DNA from: Bradyrhizobium sp. CCBAU 53340
Lineage (GTDB): Bacteria > Pseudomonadota > Alphaproteobacteria > Rhizobiales > Xanthobacteraceae
Reading direction: 5' to 3'
Assembly (NCBI RefSeq): GCF_015291645.1
Contig: NZ_CP030055.1
Coordinates: 1,550,001-1,614,000 of the forward strand
DNA length: 64,000 bases
Shown: positions 8,391-16,831 of the stretch, piece after piece
Position numbering within the stretch: position 1 is the first letter of the stretch
Layout of the letters: the number at the start of each line of letters is the position of its first letter
Position numbers and translations under genes: made by a program
Notes under the pieces: model-generated
Seen by the model: the letters and a program-made list of their open reading frames with translations, nothing else
Database searches by the model: none
What the model was told of the DNA's origin: nothing

Positions 8391-9308
8391 GTGCGTGCTG
8401 TTTTCGTCGATGCCAACGACACCCTGGCCGCGGTCACCGAGAAGCTGCTGGGCGCGGCGAAACTGCCCGTCGACATCAACCGCAATCCTTCGATCAAGCC
8501 TGACGATCTTCCCGGCCTGCTCGGCGATGCCGAGATCATGATCGTCGACCACACCGCGGTGCCATCAGGCGTTGCGGCGAAGTGTGCCAAGCTGAAGCAT
8601 GTCGTTTTCCTCGGCACCGGCGCGCGCAGCTACATGAATCCGGAAGAGCTTAGCGAGCGCGGCATCACAGTCCACACCATCAAGGGTTATGGCGATACGG
8701 CCGTGGCCGAATGCGCGATCGCGCTGATGTGGGCGTCTGCCAAAGGCTTTGGCGAGATGGATCGCGGCATGCGCGAGGGCAACTGGCTGCGCCGCGATGC
8801 CGTGCAGCTCACCGGCAAGACGCTCGGTCTGATCGGCTTCGGCGGCATCGCCGCGGAAGCTGCACGCATGGCGGCCGGCTGCGGCATGAAGGTGATCGCA
8901 TGGAACAGGACGCCGAAGACGCATCCGGGCGTCGAATTCGTATCGCTGGAGAAGTTGCTGGCGGACAGCCATGTCGTCTCGCTGCATCTGTTGCTCAACG
9001 ACGAGACCAAGGGCTTTCTGTCCCGCGAGCGCATCGCGCAGATGCGCAAGGGCAGCATTTTGATCAACACCGCGCGCGGCGCCATCGTCAACGAAGACGC
9101 GATGCTGGAGGCGCTGCGCTCGGGCCACATTGCCCATGCCGGGCTCGACGTCTTCACCATCGAGCCGCTCCCGGCAGGTCATGCCCTCACAAAGCTGCCA
9201 AACGTGACGCTGTCGGCGCATTCGGCGTTCCGCACGCCCGAGGCGAGCGACAGTCTCATCGGCGCCGCACTCGATCACTGCCGCCGCATCATCGCCACCG
9301 GGAAGTAA
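8391..9308 (+). CDS. D-isomer-specific 2-hydroxyacid dehydrogenase (NAD-dependent)
   Basis: 305 residues from GTG 8391, which follows GAGAGGAGAGAG; the frame is open far upstream but without homology-like sequence. The NAD-binding Rossmann motif GLIGFGGIAAEAARM and the catalytic triad regions are all present: INTARGAIVNE (Arg), GLDVFTIEPLP (Glu) and TLSAHSAFRT (His). The family interconverts 2-oxo and D-2-hydroxy acids, or oxidises D-3-phosphoglycerate-like substrates. It opens a run of genes (RidA, ThDP enzyme, DadA-like oxidase, racemase, GntR), where it would reduce or regenerate the 2-oxo acid. Substrate not readable. Confidence 0.9.
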   Translation: MRAVFVDANDTLAAVTEKLLGAAKLPVDINRNPSIKPDDLPGLLGDAEIMIVDHTAVPSGVAAKCAKLKHVVFLGTGARSYMNPEELSERGITVHTIKGYGDTAVAECAIALMWASAKGFGEMDRGMREGNWLRRDAVQLTGKTLGLIGFGGIAAEAARMAAGCGMKVIAWNRTPKTHPGVEFVSLEKLLADSHVVSLHLLLNDETKGFLSRERIAQMRKGSILINTARGAIVNEDAMLEALRSGHIAHAGLDVFTIEPLPAGHALTKLPNVTLSAHSAFRTPEASDSLIGAALDHCRRIIATGK

Positions 9309-9339
9309 AGCATGAACAGGAGTGGTCGCGATGGCTTCA

Positions 9340-9488
9340 CCTCTCCCCAGCGGGGAGAGGTCGAATTGCATCTGGCGATGCAAAGCATCGTCCAGTGCAA
9401 TTCGGGTGAGGGGTCGCAGCGAAAACTGTAACCCCTCACCCGGATCGCATCTTTGCGATGCGATCCGACCTCTCCCTATGGGAGAGGT
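9340..9488. repeat. mosaic palindromic repeat (RIME-like)
   Basis: Three nested dyads. CCTCTCCCC/GGGGAGAGG sits at 9340-9360. GAATTGCATC...GCAATTC spans about 9363-9403, containing GATGCAAAGCATC. GGATCGCATCTTTGCGATG and CGATCC at 9442-9468 are closed by CCTCTCCC/GGGAGAGG. A ...GGTGAGGGG / CCCCTCACC pair links the modules. This layout resembles the Rhizobium intergenic mosaic elements. It lies between two genes that otherwise look co-directional, leaving only about 34 bp before ridA. Confidence 0.75.
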
Positions 9489-9522
9489 AAACCAAACCCA
9501 TTCCGCGCAATAAGGACATCCC

Positions 9523-9876
9523 ATGACCGACATCGCCCGCATCGACCAGAACGCCCGCCGCAGCCGCGCTTCCGTGTTCGGCGACCTCGTTTTCCTCGCT
9601 GGCCAAGTGGCTGACACCAAGAGCGCTGACATCACCCAGCAGACCAAAGAGGCGCTGGCGAAAGTCGACGACATGCTGGCGCGCGCCGGGACCGACAAGT
9701 CGCGCCTGCTCAGCGTTCAGGTCTGGCTCAAGACCATGGACGATTTCGACGCCATGAATGCGATTTATGACGCCTGGGTCGTGCCCGGCAACGCGCCGTG
9801 CCGTGCCTGCGGCAAGGTCGAGCTCGCCGATCCCGCCTACCGCATCGAGGTGATCGCAATTGCCGCGCGGCGCTGA
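9523..9876 (+). CDS. RidA family enamine/imine deaminase
   Basis: 117 residues, normal length for the YjgF/YER057c/UK114 family. Typical features are FGDLVFLAGQVAD near the N terminus, a middle VWLKTMDDFDAMNAIYDAWV, and APCRACGKVEL followed by YRIEVIAIA, whose Arg corresponds to the carboxylate-binding arginine of active RidA proteins. RidA hydrolyses reactive 2-imino acids released by PLP enzymes or flavin amino-acid oxidases to 2-oxo acids. The DadA-like oxidase two genes downstream would generate such imines, so the pairing makes biochemical sense. Confidence 0.92.
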   Translation: MTDIARIDQNARRSRASVFGDLVFLAGQVADTKSADITQQTKEALAKVDDMLARAGTDKSRLLSVQVWLKTMDDFDAMNAIYDAWVVPGNAPCRACGKVELADPAYRIEVIAIAARR

Positions 9877-9987
9877 CATGCGCGCCGATGCCCTCTGCAC
9901 TGCCAGCATCGGTCTTGCACCTGATGTGCGCCTGTCCTACGCCACCAGGAGCAAAAACACATTCGCTAAAGCCGTCAGGGAGCTGTC

Positions 9988-11649
9988 ATGACCATCAGAA
10001 ACACCCGCACCGGGGGCCAGATCCTGATCGATCAGCTGGTCGCGCAAGGCGTCGAGCGCGTCACCTGCGTGCCGGGCGAGAGCTATCTGGCGGCACTCGA
10101 TGCGCTGCATGACAGCCCGATCGACGTCGTGATCTGCCGCGCCGAAGGCGGCGCCGCGATGATGGCGGAAGCCTATGGCAAGCTCACGGGGCGGCCGGGT
10201 GTCTGCTTCGTCACTCGCGGTCCCGGCGCTACCAATGCCAGCCATGGCGTCCACATCGCGATGCAGGACTCCACGCCGATGATCCTGTTCGTCGGCCAGG
10301 TCGATACCGGCATGCTTGGCCGCGAGGCGTTCCAGGAGCTCGACTACAAGGCGGTGTTCGGCTCGATGGCGAAATGGGCGGTCGAGATCGATCGCCCGGA
10401 CCGCATTCCCGAGCTGGTCGCGCGCGCCTTCCGCGTCGCCATGCAGGGCCGCCCCGGTCCCGTCGTGATCGCGTTGCCCGAGAACATGCTGACCGAGACC
10501 GCCGCCGTTGCCGATGCCATGCGCATCGAGCCGGCGGTGAGCTGGCCGGCGCCCGCTGATATCGAGCGCGTCGGTGCGCTGCTTGCCAGCGCCAAGGCGC
10601 CGCTGGTCATTCTCGGTGGCTCGCGCTGGACCGATGATGCCACCAAGAGCATCGCACGCTTTGCCGAGTGGTTCGACCTGCCGGTCGCGACCTCGTTCCG
10701 CCGGGCGTCGCTGATCGATGCCGATCATTCGCATTACGCCGGCGATCTCGGCATCGGGCCGAGCCCGAGCCTGAAGGCGCGCATCGACAATGCCGATGTC
10801 ATCCTTCTCATCGGCGGCCGCATGTCGGAAATGCCATCCTCGTCCTACACGCTGCTCGACATTCCCTCGCCGAAGCAAAAGCTGATCCATGTGCATCCAG
10901 GCTCGGAAGAGCTCGGCCGCGTCTATCAGCCCGAGCTGGCGATCCAGGCGACGCCCGCTTCATTCGCCGCCGCCGTTGAAAATCTGAAGCCCTCAGGCGC
11001 AGTAGCCTGGAAGGGCGAAGCCGCCAAGGCGCACGCCGATTATCTCGCCTGGACCGAGAAGGCGCGCGAGCTGCCGGGCGCGTTCCAGTATGGCCAGGTC
11101 ATGACCTGGCTGCGCGACCGGCTGCCGAAAGATGCGATCGTCTGCAACGGCGCCGGCAACTACGCCGGCTGGATCCATCGTCATCACCGCTTCCACAGCT
11201 TCGCCTCGCAGCTCGCGCCGACCTCGGGCTCGATGGGCTATGGCGTGCCGGCGGGGGTGCTGGCCAAGCGGCAATTTCCTGATCGTGTCGTCGTCGCGTT
11301 TGCCGGCGACGGCTGCTTCCTGATGAATGGCCAGGAATTCGCGACTGCCGTGCAGTATGATGCGCCGCTGGTCGTGATCGTCGTCGACAATTCGCAATAC
11401 GGCACCATCCGCATGCACCAGGAGCGCGACTATCCCGGTCGCGTGGTCGGCACCCAGCTCAAGAATCCGGATTTTGCGATGTACGCGAAAGCCTTCGGCG
11501 GCCATGGCGAGCGTGTCGAGCGCACCGAAGAATTCGCACCGGCATTCGAGCGGGCGCTCGCCTCAGGCAAGCCGTCGATCCTCCATTGCATCATCGATCC
11601 GCGCGCGATCTCGGTCGGCAAGGATTTTACCCCGGCGGTGAAGGCGTAA
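9988..11649 (+). CDS. ThDP-dependent enzyme, acetolactate synthase-like
   Basis: 553 residues with the three-domain plan of the POX/acetohydroxyacid synthase family. The PYR domain has the activating Glu in CRAEGGAAMMAEAYG, a central FAD/NAD-like domain follows, and the PP domain carries the ThDP motif AGDGCFLMNGQEF...VVDNSQYGT. AGGGAG lies before ATG 9988. Possible activities are 2-oxo acid decarboxylation or carboligation. No small regulatory ilvH-like subunit is adjacent, arguing against a biosynthetic AHAS. The next gene starts 3 bp downstream, so it is co-transcribed with the DadA-like oxidase and racemase. In this setting it probably decarboxylates the 2-oxo acid the oxidase makes. Confidence 0.88.
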   Translation: MTIRNTRTGGQILIDQLVAQGVERVTCVPGESYLAALDALHDSPIDVVICRAEGGAAMMAEAYGKLTGRPGVCFVTRGPGATNASHGVHIAMQDSTPMILFVGQVDTGMLGREAFQELDYKAVFGSMAKWAVEIDRPDRIPELVARAFRVAMQGRPGPVVIALPENMLTETAAVADAMRIEPAVSWPAPADIERVGALLASAKAPLVILGGSRWTDDATKSIARFAEWFDLPVATSFRRASLIDADHSHYAGDLGIGPSPSLKARIDNADVILLIGGRMSEMPSSSYTLLDIPSPKQKLIHVHPGSEELGRVYQPELAIQATPASFAAAVENLKPSGAVAWKGEAAKAHADYLAWTEKARELPGAFQYGQVMTWLRDRLPKDAIVCNGAGNYAGWIHRHHRFHSFASQLAPTSGSMGYGVPAGVLAKRQFPDRVVVAFAGDGCFLMNGQEFATAVQYDAPLVVIVVDNSQYGTIRMHQERDYPGRVVGTQLKNPDFAMYAKAFGGHGERVERTEEFAPAFERALASGKPSILHCIIDPRAISVGKDFTPAVKA

Positions 11650-11652
11650 GCG

Positions 11653-12918
11653 ATGCCGGAGAACCGCCACGTCGCCATCATCGGAGCCGGCGCGGTCGGG
11701 GTGATCAGCGCTATCGAGGCGCTGCGCGAGGGCCATCGCGTCACGCTGATCGACGCGGGCGAGCCCGGTGGCGAGCAGGCGGCGAGCTACGGCAATGCCG
11801 GCTGGCTCTCCTCGCATTCAGTGATCCCGCCGGCCGAGCCGGGCGTCTGGAAGAAGGTGCCGGGCTATCTGATGGATCCGCTCGGCCCGCTTGCGATCCG
11901 CTGGTCTTATCTGCCGAAGGCGCTGCCCTGGCTGGTCAAATATCTGCTGTCGGGCTGGACCGAGGCGCGCGTGGAGAAGACCGCTTTCGCGCTGCGCGAT
12001 CTCCTGAAGGACGCGCCGCTCTTGCACCGGAAGCTCGCAGAAGAGGCTGGTGTCCCCGAGCTGATCGAGCGCAACGGCGTGATGCACGTGTTTCCGTCGC
12101 GCGGCAATTTCGACAACGATCTCGGCTGGCGCCTGCGCAAGAAGGTCGGGGTCGCATGGATGGAGCTGAACGCCGACGAGATGCGTCAGCGCGAGCCGGA
12201 CCTGCATCCGCGCTACACCTTTGGTGTGGTGGTGGAGGAGGCCGGCCGTTGCCGCGATCCCGGCGCGTATGTTGCGGCCCTTGCACAGCACGCGCTGGCG
12301 AGCGGCGCGAAGCTGGTCCATGCCAGGGCGACCGGTCTGAGGTTGAACGGCAACAAGCTCGTGGCCGTTCTCACCGACACTGGTGAAATTCCTTGCGATG
12401 CCGCGGTGGTCGCTGCGGGTGCACGTTCGAAGCAGCTCACCGCATCTGTCGGCGATCCCTTGCCGCTCGAAACCGAGCGCGGCTATCACGTCATGATCGA
12501 GAACCCTGAAACAGGTCCGCGCAGCTCGATGATGGCCTCCGACGCCAAGATGGTGGTGAACTGGACCAACAAGGGCCTGCGCGCCGCCGGTACGGTCGAG
12601 ATCGCGGGCCTTGAGGCCGCGCCGAACTGGAAGCGCGCCGAGATTTTGCGCGACCATCTCTTCAGCATGTTCCCGAAACTGCCGAGGGACATTCCGGCCT
12701 CGCGCATCAAGACATGGTTCGGTCACCGGCCGAGCATGCCCGATGGGCGTCCCTGCATCGGCTATTCGCGCGCCTCGCGCGACATCGTCTATGCGTTCGG
12801 CCATGGTCATGTCGGCCTGGTCGGATCGGCCCGCACCGGCCGTCTCGTCGCGCAGCTCCTGAGCGACAAGCGGCCTGAAATTCCGCTCGCGCCGTTCGCA
12901 CCCAATCGCTTCCTCTGA
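11653..12918 (+). CDS. FAD-dependent D-amino-acid dehydrogenase-like oxidoreductase (DadA/DAO family)
   Basis: 421 residues. The N-terminal dinucleotide fold HVAIIGAGAVGVISAIEA and the DadA-type segment ASYGNAGWLSSHSVIPPAEP place it in the D-amino-acid dehydrogenase branch of the DAO fold; the C-terminal FAD-contacting part reads SMPDGRPCIGYS followed by AFGHGHVGLVGSARTGRLV. Expected chemistry is oxidative deamination of a D-amino acid to an imino acid at the membrane or in the cytosol. It begins 3 bp after the ThDP gene and ends 9 bp before the racemase gene, so these three form one transcript. The substrate side chain is not predictable. Confidence 0.9.
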   Translation: MPENRHVAIIGAGAVGVISAIEALREGHRVTLIDAGEPGGEQAASYGNAGWLSSHSVIPPAEPGVWKKVPGYLMDPLGPLAIRWSYLPKALPWLVKYLLSGWTEARVEKTAFALRDLLKDAPLLHRKLAEEAGVPELIERNGVMHVFPSRGNFDNDLGWRLRKKVGVAWMELNADEMRQREPDLHPRYTFGVVVEEAGRCRDPGAYVAALAQHALASGAKLVHARATGLRLNGNKLVAVLTDTGEIPCDAAVVAAGARSKQLTASVGDPLPLETERGYHVMIENPETGPRSSMMASDAKMVVNWTNKGLRAAGTVEIAGLEAAPNWKRAEILRDHLFSMFPKLPRDIPASRIKTWFGHRPSMPDGRPCIGYSRASRDIVYAFGHGHVGLVGSARTGRLVAQLLSDKRPEIPLAPFAPNRFL

Positions 12919-12927
12919 GATCGCACC

Positions 12928-13671
12928 ATGACCATTCCAGCGAATTCGTCCTCTCGCATCGCCCGCGGCGGCAAGGCCATCTATGGCGCGCCGCTCGGCA
13001 TCCTGATGCTGGAAGCGCGCTTTCCGCGCATTCCCGGCGACATGGGCAATGGCACGACCTGGCCGTTTCCAGTGCTCTATCACGTGGTGAGCGGTGCATC
13101 GCCCGAGAAGGTGGTGCTGAACGGCGCGGCCGGCCTGCTGCCAGATTTCATCGATGCGGCGAAGGACCTGGTGCGGCTCGGGGCGGAGGCCATTACCACC
13201 AATTGCGGATTCCTCTCGCTGTTTCAGAAAGAGATCGCGGCCGCTGTCGGCGTGCCCGTTGCGACCTCGTCGCTGATGCAGGTGCCGTGGGTGCAGGCGA
13301 CCTTGCCGCCCGGCAAGCGCGTCGGTCTCGTGACGGTATCGGGTTCAACCCTGACGCCGGCCCATCTCGAAGGTGCCGGCGTGCCGCTCGATACGCCACT
13401 GGTCGGCACCGAGCACGGCAAGGAATTTTTTCGTGTGCTGATCAAGGCCGAGAAGGACGACATGGATGTGGCCCAGGCCGAGCGCGACGTGGTCGAGGCG
13501 GGCAAGGAGCTGGTTGCCAAGAACCCCGATGTCGGGGCCATCGTGCTCGAATGCACCAACATGCCGCCTTACGCGGCGGCGTTGCAGGCCGAAGTCGGGT
13601 TGCCGGTCTACGACATCTATTCCATGATCACCTGGTTTCATGCTGGACTGCGCCCGCGCGTGTTTGCGTGA
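12928..13671 (+). CDS. aspartate/glutamate racemase family protein
   Basis: 247 residues. Both catalytic cysteines of cofactor-independent racemases are present: Cys93 in ITTNCGFLSLF and Cys209 in VLECTNMPPYA, each heading a half-domain. Members act as Asp/Glu/hydantoin racemases or, with one Cys, as decarboxylases or maleate isomerases. Two Cys favour racemisation. Sitting immediately after a DadA-like D-amino-acid dehydrogenase, it could convert the L- to the D-form for that enzyme. It is the last enzyme before the GntR regulator. Confidence 0.87.
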   Translation: MTIPANSSSRIARGGKAIYGAPLGILMLEARFPRIPGDMGNGTTWPFPVLYHVVSGASPEKVVLNGAAGLLPDFIDAAKDLVRLGAEAITTNCGFLSLFQKEIAAAVGVPVATSSLMQVPWVQATLPPGKRVGLVTVSGSTLTPAHLEGAGVPLDTPLVGTEHGKEFFRVLIKAEKDDMDVAQAERDVVEAGKELVAKNPDVGAIVLECTNMPPYAAALQAEVGLPVYDIYSMITWFHAGLRPRVFA

Positions 13672-13764
13672 ATCCGGCTGTCGCAAGCTCTTCACAACCT
13701 CTGCTCTCGTTTGCATTGCAATCGCACCTGCAGCCCCGATATATTGGGCTGTGTTCGGGCATGA

Positions 13765-14475
13765 ATGCTGATGATGAGCAACGTGGAACTGGCCTCCGAT
13801 AGTATCGTCGATCGCGTCTATGAGCAGCTCAAGGCGATGGCCGTGAGCTATGAGTTCAAGCCGGGCGAACGGCTCAACGAAGGCGAGCTGGCCAAGCGCC
13901 TCGGCGTCAGCCGCACGCCGCTGCGCGAAGCGCTCAACCGTCTCAACACCGAGGGCTTCCTGCGCTTCACGCCGGGCAAAGGCTTCTTTTGCCGCGAGCT
14001 CGACGCGCACGAGATCTTCGATCTCTACGAATTGCGCAAGTCGATCGAGGTCGCCTCGGTCCGCCTCGCCATCAAGCGCGCCAGGGACGAGGACATCGAC
14101 GCGCTCCTGAAATTCCTCGAAGCCACCGGCCCCGATCCGGGCGACCGCACATCGGTGGAGCTGGTCGAGCTCGACGAGACCTTCCACGAACGCCTGATGG
14201 CGATGTCGAACAATGCCGAGATGCTGCGCGTGCTGCGCAACGTCAACGCCCGCATCCGCTTCGTGCGCTGGATCGACATGGACAGCATCAACCGCTCCAA
14301 CACGCAAGCAGAGCATCGCGCGGTAATTGAAGGTCTGAAAGCGCGCGACGAGGCGACCTGCATCTCGGTGCTGGAAAAGCACATCGACCGCCGCCTCGAT
14401 CGCATCACCTCCGCGATCAAGGAAGGCTACGCGCAGATCTATATGCCGGCGGCGGCGAGATCGGCGACGAATTGA
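13765..14475 (+). CDS. GntR family regulator, FadR/FCD subfamily
   Basis: About 236 residues; ATGs at 13765, 13771 and 13774 are all in frame and none has a strong ribosome site. The N-terminal winged helix is clear (PGERLNEGELAKRLGVSRTP then LREALNRLNTEGFL), followed by an all-helical FCD ligand domain with metal-type Asp/His positions (ELVELDETFHERL, QAEHRAVIEGL, VLEKHIDRRL). FCD regulators sense carboxylates such as 2-oxo or hydroxy acids. It closes the D-amino acid/2-oxo acid cluster and is the likely regulator, possibly acting at the palindrome at 8244-8258. Confidence 0.9.
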   Translation: MLMMSNVELASDSIVDRVYEQLKAMAVSYEFKPGERLNEGELAKRLGVSRTPLREALNRLNTEGFLRFTPGKGFFCRELDAHEIFDLYELRKSIEVASVRLAIKRARDEDIDALLKFLEATGPDPGDRTSVELVELDETFHERLMAMSNNAEMLRVLRNVNARIRFVRWIDMDSINRSNTQAEHRAVIEGLKARDEATCISVLEKHIDRRLDRITSAIKEGYAQIYMPAAARSATN

Positions 14476-14505
14476 GTTCTCTTCCTGTCGCTGCGATGAC
14501 AGCAT

Positions 14506-14581
14506 CGTAGGGTGGGCAAAGCGAAGCGTGCCCACCACCTGATCGTGGGCACGGCGCAAGTGCGCCTTTGCCCACCCTACG
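14506..14581. repeat. palindromic element, copy 1 (GTAGGGTGGGC type)
   Basis: CGTAGGGTGGGCAAAGCGAA at the left end and GCGCCTTTGCCCACCCTACG at the right end pair as long imperfect arms; inner arms GCGTGCCCACC and GGTGGGC/GTGGGCAC pair as well. It follows the GntR gene. A second copy with almost the same arms lies at 51206-51297. The structure suggests a non-autonomous REP/MITE-like element. The rest of the gap to 14709 shows no feature I can name. Confidence 0.8.
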
Positions 14582-14709
14582 ATTTCGGACTCGCAGAGAG
14601 ATACTTTTCACCAGCTATACAATCCTTCAATATCTGCTCGTGCCAGACGGTCAGAGCCTTCGCGCGCAAACATCGCTAGTTTGCCGCTCGAGTTTCACGG
14701 AGACGTCTG

Positions 14710-15252
14710 GTGCACAGCCCCAAGCCCAATTTGAAGCCCAATCCCGACATCGACTGGCCGAGCGAGCTCTATCGCATCCTCAAGGCCGCCGACGTCCGGC
14801 AGATGTCCTACGTCCCCGACGCAGGCCACAGCCAGCTGATCCGCATGCTCTCCGCCGATGCTGACGTCACCACCAACGTGCTGACGACCGAGGAGGAGGG
14901 CATCGCGATTGCCGCGGGCGCCTGGCTCGGCGGCCAGCGCAGCGTACTCTTGATGCAATCGAGCGGCGTCGGCAATTGCATCAACATGCTGTCGCTGGCT
15001 GCGATCGGCCGCTTCCCGCTTCTCATGCTGGTGACGATGCGCGGCGAATGGGCCGAGTTCAATCCTTGGCAGGTGCCGATGAGCCGCGCGACACAGCCCT
15101 CTCTTGAGGCGATCGGCCTGAAGGTGATGCGCGCGGAGACGGCGGAGGATCTGGTCGAGACCGTCGAAGCCGCAGCCTCACTCGCCTACGAGTCCGACCA
15201 GCAGATCGCGGTCCTGATCGGGCAGCGCCTGATCGGCAAGAAGAAGTGGTGA
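14710..15252 (+). CDS. ThDP-dependent decarboxylase, PYR (alpha) subunit
   Basis: 180 residues from GTG 14710. It is only the PYR half of a ThDP enzyme: SYVPDAGHSQLIRMLSAD, then the activating Glu in LTTEEEGIAIAAGAWLGGQ and LLMQSSGVGNCINMLS, the pattern of sulfopyruvate/phosphonopyruvate decarboxylase alpha subunits. The stop overlaps the start of the PP-domain gene (TGATG), as expected for subunits of one enzyme. It should decarboxylate a 2-oxo acid carrying an anionic group to an aldehyde. The following SDR could oxidise or reduce that aldehyde. Confidence 0.87.
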   Translation: MHSPKPNLKPNPDIDWPSELYRILKAADVRQMSYVPDAGHSQLIRMLSADADVTTNVLTTEEEGIAIAAGAWLGGQRSVLLMQSSGVGNCINMLSLAAIGRFPLLMLVTMRGEWAEFNPWQVPMSRATQPSLEAIGLKVMRAETAEDLVETVEAAASLAYESDQQIAVLIGQRLIGKKKW

Positions 15253-15848
15253 TGTTAATGTCCGTTCCCTCCCAGCTCGATCGCCGGGCCGCCGTTGCGG
15301 CTCTTCTCAAGGACCGCAACAACATGCTGGTCGTCTCCGGCCTGGGTTCGCCGACCTACGATCTGCATTCCATCGGAGATCACGACGGCAATTTCTATCT
15401 CTGGGGTGCCATGGGCGGCGCCGCGCTGATCGGTCTTGGTCTCGCGCAGGCCCAGCCGGGCAAGCGCGTTATCGCCCTGACCGGCGATGGCGAGCAGCTG
15501 ATGGGACTCGGCGGCATCGCCACCATCGGTGTTGCGCGACCTGGGAATCTCGACATCGTCGTGATCGACAACCAGCATTTTGGCGAGACCGGGATGCAGG
15601 CGAGCCACACCGGCCGCGGTGTCGATCTCACCGCGATTGCCACGGCTTGCGGCTTCGCTACAACCGGAACCGTGCGGACGCTCGAGGAGGTGCAACGTCT
15701 GGCATCTGATATCGCCAAGCCGGCCGACGGCCCACGGCTGTTTGTCATCAAGGTCAGGGCTGAAAATCCGCCGCGCTCGCTGCCCTCGCGCGATGCCGTC
15801 TTTATCAAGAACCGGTTCCGTGCTCATCTCGGTTTCGCGGCGGCTTGA
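15252..15848 (+). CDS. ThDP-dependent decarboxylase, PP (beta) subunit
   Basis: 198 residues from ATG 15252, overlapping the stop of the alpha subunit (TGATG); GTG 15246 and ATG 15258 are other in-frame options. It is the PP half of a split ThDP enzyme, with the cofactor motif LTGDGEQLMGLGGI...VVIDNQHFGETG and a front segment LGSPTYDLHSIGDHDGNFYL typical of sulfopyruvate/phosphonopyruvate decarboxylase beta chains. Together with the upstream gene it makes one alpha/beta decarboxylase. The exact 2-oxo acid is unknown. Confidence 0.87.
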   Translation: MLMSVPSQLDRRAAVAALLKDRNNMLVVSGLGSPTYDLHSIGDHDGNFYLWGAMGGAALIGLGLAQAQPGKRVIALTGDGEQLMGLGGIATIGVARPGNLDIVVIDNQHFGETGMQASHTGRGVDLTAIATACGFATTGTVRTLEEVQRLASDIAKPADGPRLFVIKVRAENPPRSLPSRDAVFIKNRFRAHLGFAAA

Positions 15849-15905
15849 ACCGGGGTTTCATCCGGGATAGCTCGCTGCCTGAGCAGCTATTCTGGAGTGA
15901 GACCC

Positions 15906-16685
15906 ATGAAACTATCCGGCAAGGTCGCCTCCATCACAGGCGCGGCACGCGGCATCGGCAAGGCCTGTGCAAAACGATTCCTCGATGACGGCGTCAAGGT
16001 CGTCATCTCGGATGTCGATGCCGAAGGTCTCGCCGCGACGGCCGCCGAGCTGGGCCGGCCCGATGCGCTGCGAACCGTGGTCGGCAATGTCGCCAAGCGC
16101 GCCGACGTCGATCAGCTCGTCGCGACCGCCGTGAAGGAGTTCGGTCGGCTCGACATCATGGTCAACAATGCCGGCGTCGCGCGCAACCGGGACATCCTCG
16201 AGATTACGGAAGCGGAATTCGACGAGATCATCGGCATCAATTTGAAGGGCGCTTTCTTCGGCGTCCAGGCCGCGGCGAAGCAGATGATTGCGCGGGGCGG
16301 CGGCGGGGTCATCATCAACATGTCCTCGGTGAACGCGCTGCTGGCGATCCCGGCGCTTGCGACTTACGCGATGTCCAAGGGCGGCATGAAGCAGCTGACG
16401 TCGGTCGCGGCCGTCGCGCTCGCCCCGCACAACATCCGCGTCGTCGCGGTTGGGCCCGGCACGATTTTGACCGACATGGTGGCGTCCTCGATCTACACCT
16501 CCGAGGATGCGCGGAAAACCGTGATGTCGCGCACCCCGGCCGGGCGCGGCGGCGAACCGAGCGAGGTGGCCTCGGTCGTGGCGTTCCTTGCCAGCGACGA
16601 TGCGTCCTACATCACCGGGCAGACCATATATCCGGACGGCGGCCGGCTGGTCCTGAACTACACGGTGCCGGTGAAGGAGAAGTAG
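15906..16685 (+). CDS. SDR family NAD(P)-dependent oxidoreductase
   Basis: 259 residues from ATG 15906 (GGAG at 15893-15896). Classical short-chain dehydrogenase: TGAARGIGKACAKRF for the cofactor, NNAGVARNRDI, and the catalytic Ser and YxxxK in INMSSVNALLAI...YAMSKGGMKQL. It lies 57 bp after the ThDP decarboxylase subunits on the same strand, so it probably acts on the aldehyde or on the precursor hydroxy acid of that pathway. Whether oxidation or reduction is favoured cannot be told. Confidence 0.9.
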   Translation: MKLSGKVASITGAARGIGKACAKRFLDDGVKVVISDVDAEGLAATAAELGRPDALRTVVGNVAKRADVDQLVATAVKEFGRLDIMVNNAGVARNRDILEITEAEFDEIIGINLKGAFFGVQAAAKQMIARGGGGVIINMSSVNALLAIPALATYAMSKGGMKQLTSVAAVALAPHNIRVVAVGPGTILTDMVASSIYTSEDARKTVMSRTPAGRGGEPSEVASVVAFLASDDASYITGQTIYPDGGRLVLNYTVPVKEK

Positions 16686-16699
16686 GCGGCTCCGTTCTC

Positions 16700-16806
16700 G
16701 CTGTCATCGCCCGCGAAGGCGGGCGATCCAGTACGCCGAGACAGCGATGATAGGGCCGATGGGCCCGCGGCATACTGGATGCCCCGCCTGCGCGGGGCAT
16801 GACAGT
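16700..16806. repeat. palindromic intergenic repeat
   Basis: Outer arms CTGTCATCGCCCGCGAAGGC (from 16701) and GCCTGCGCGGGGCATGACAG (to about 16805) pair around inner GATCCAGTA / ATACTGGAT arms. It fills the space between the convergent SDR and iclR genes and could stop transcription from both sides. It belongs to the same general class as the other rhizobial palindromes in this window. Confidence 0.7.
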
Positions 16807-16831
16807 GGCTGTTGTGTCAGGCTGCGAAGGC

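Noticed and set aside
9340..9488. Possible CRISPR array
   Set aside because: The repeats are nested palindromes of different sequence, not regularly spaced direct repeats, and no cas genes are present.
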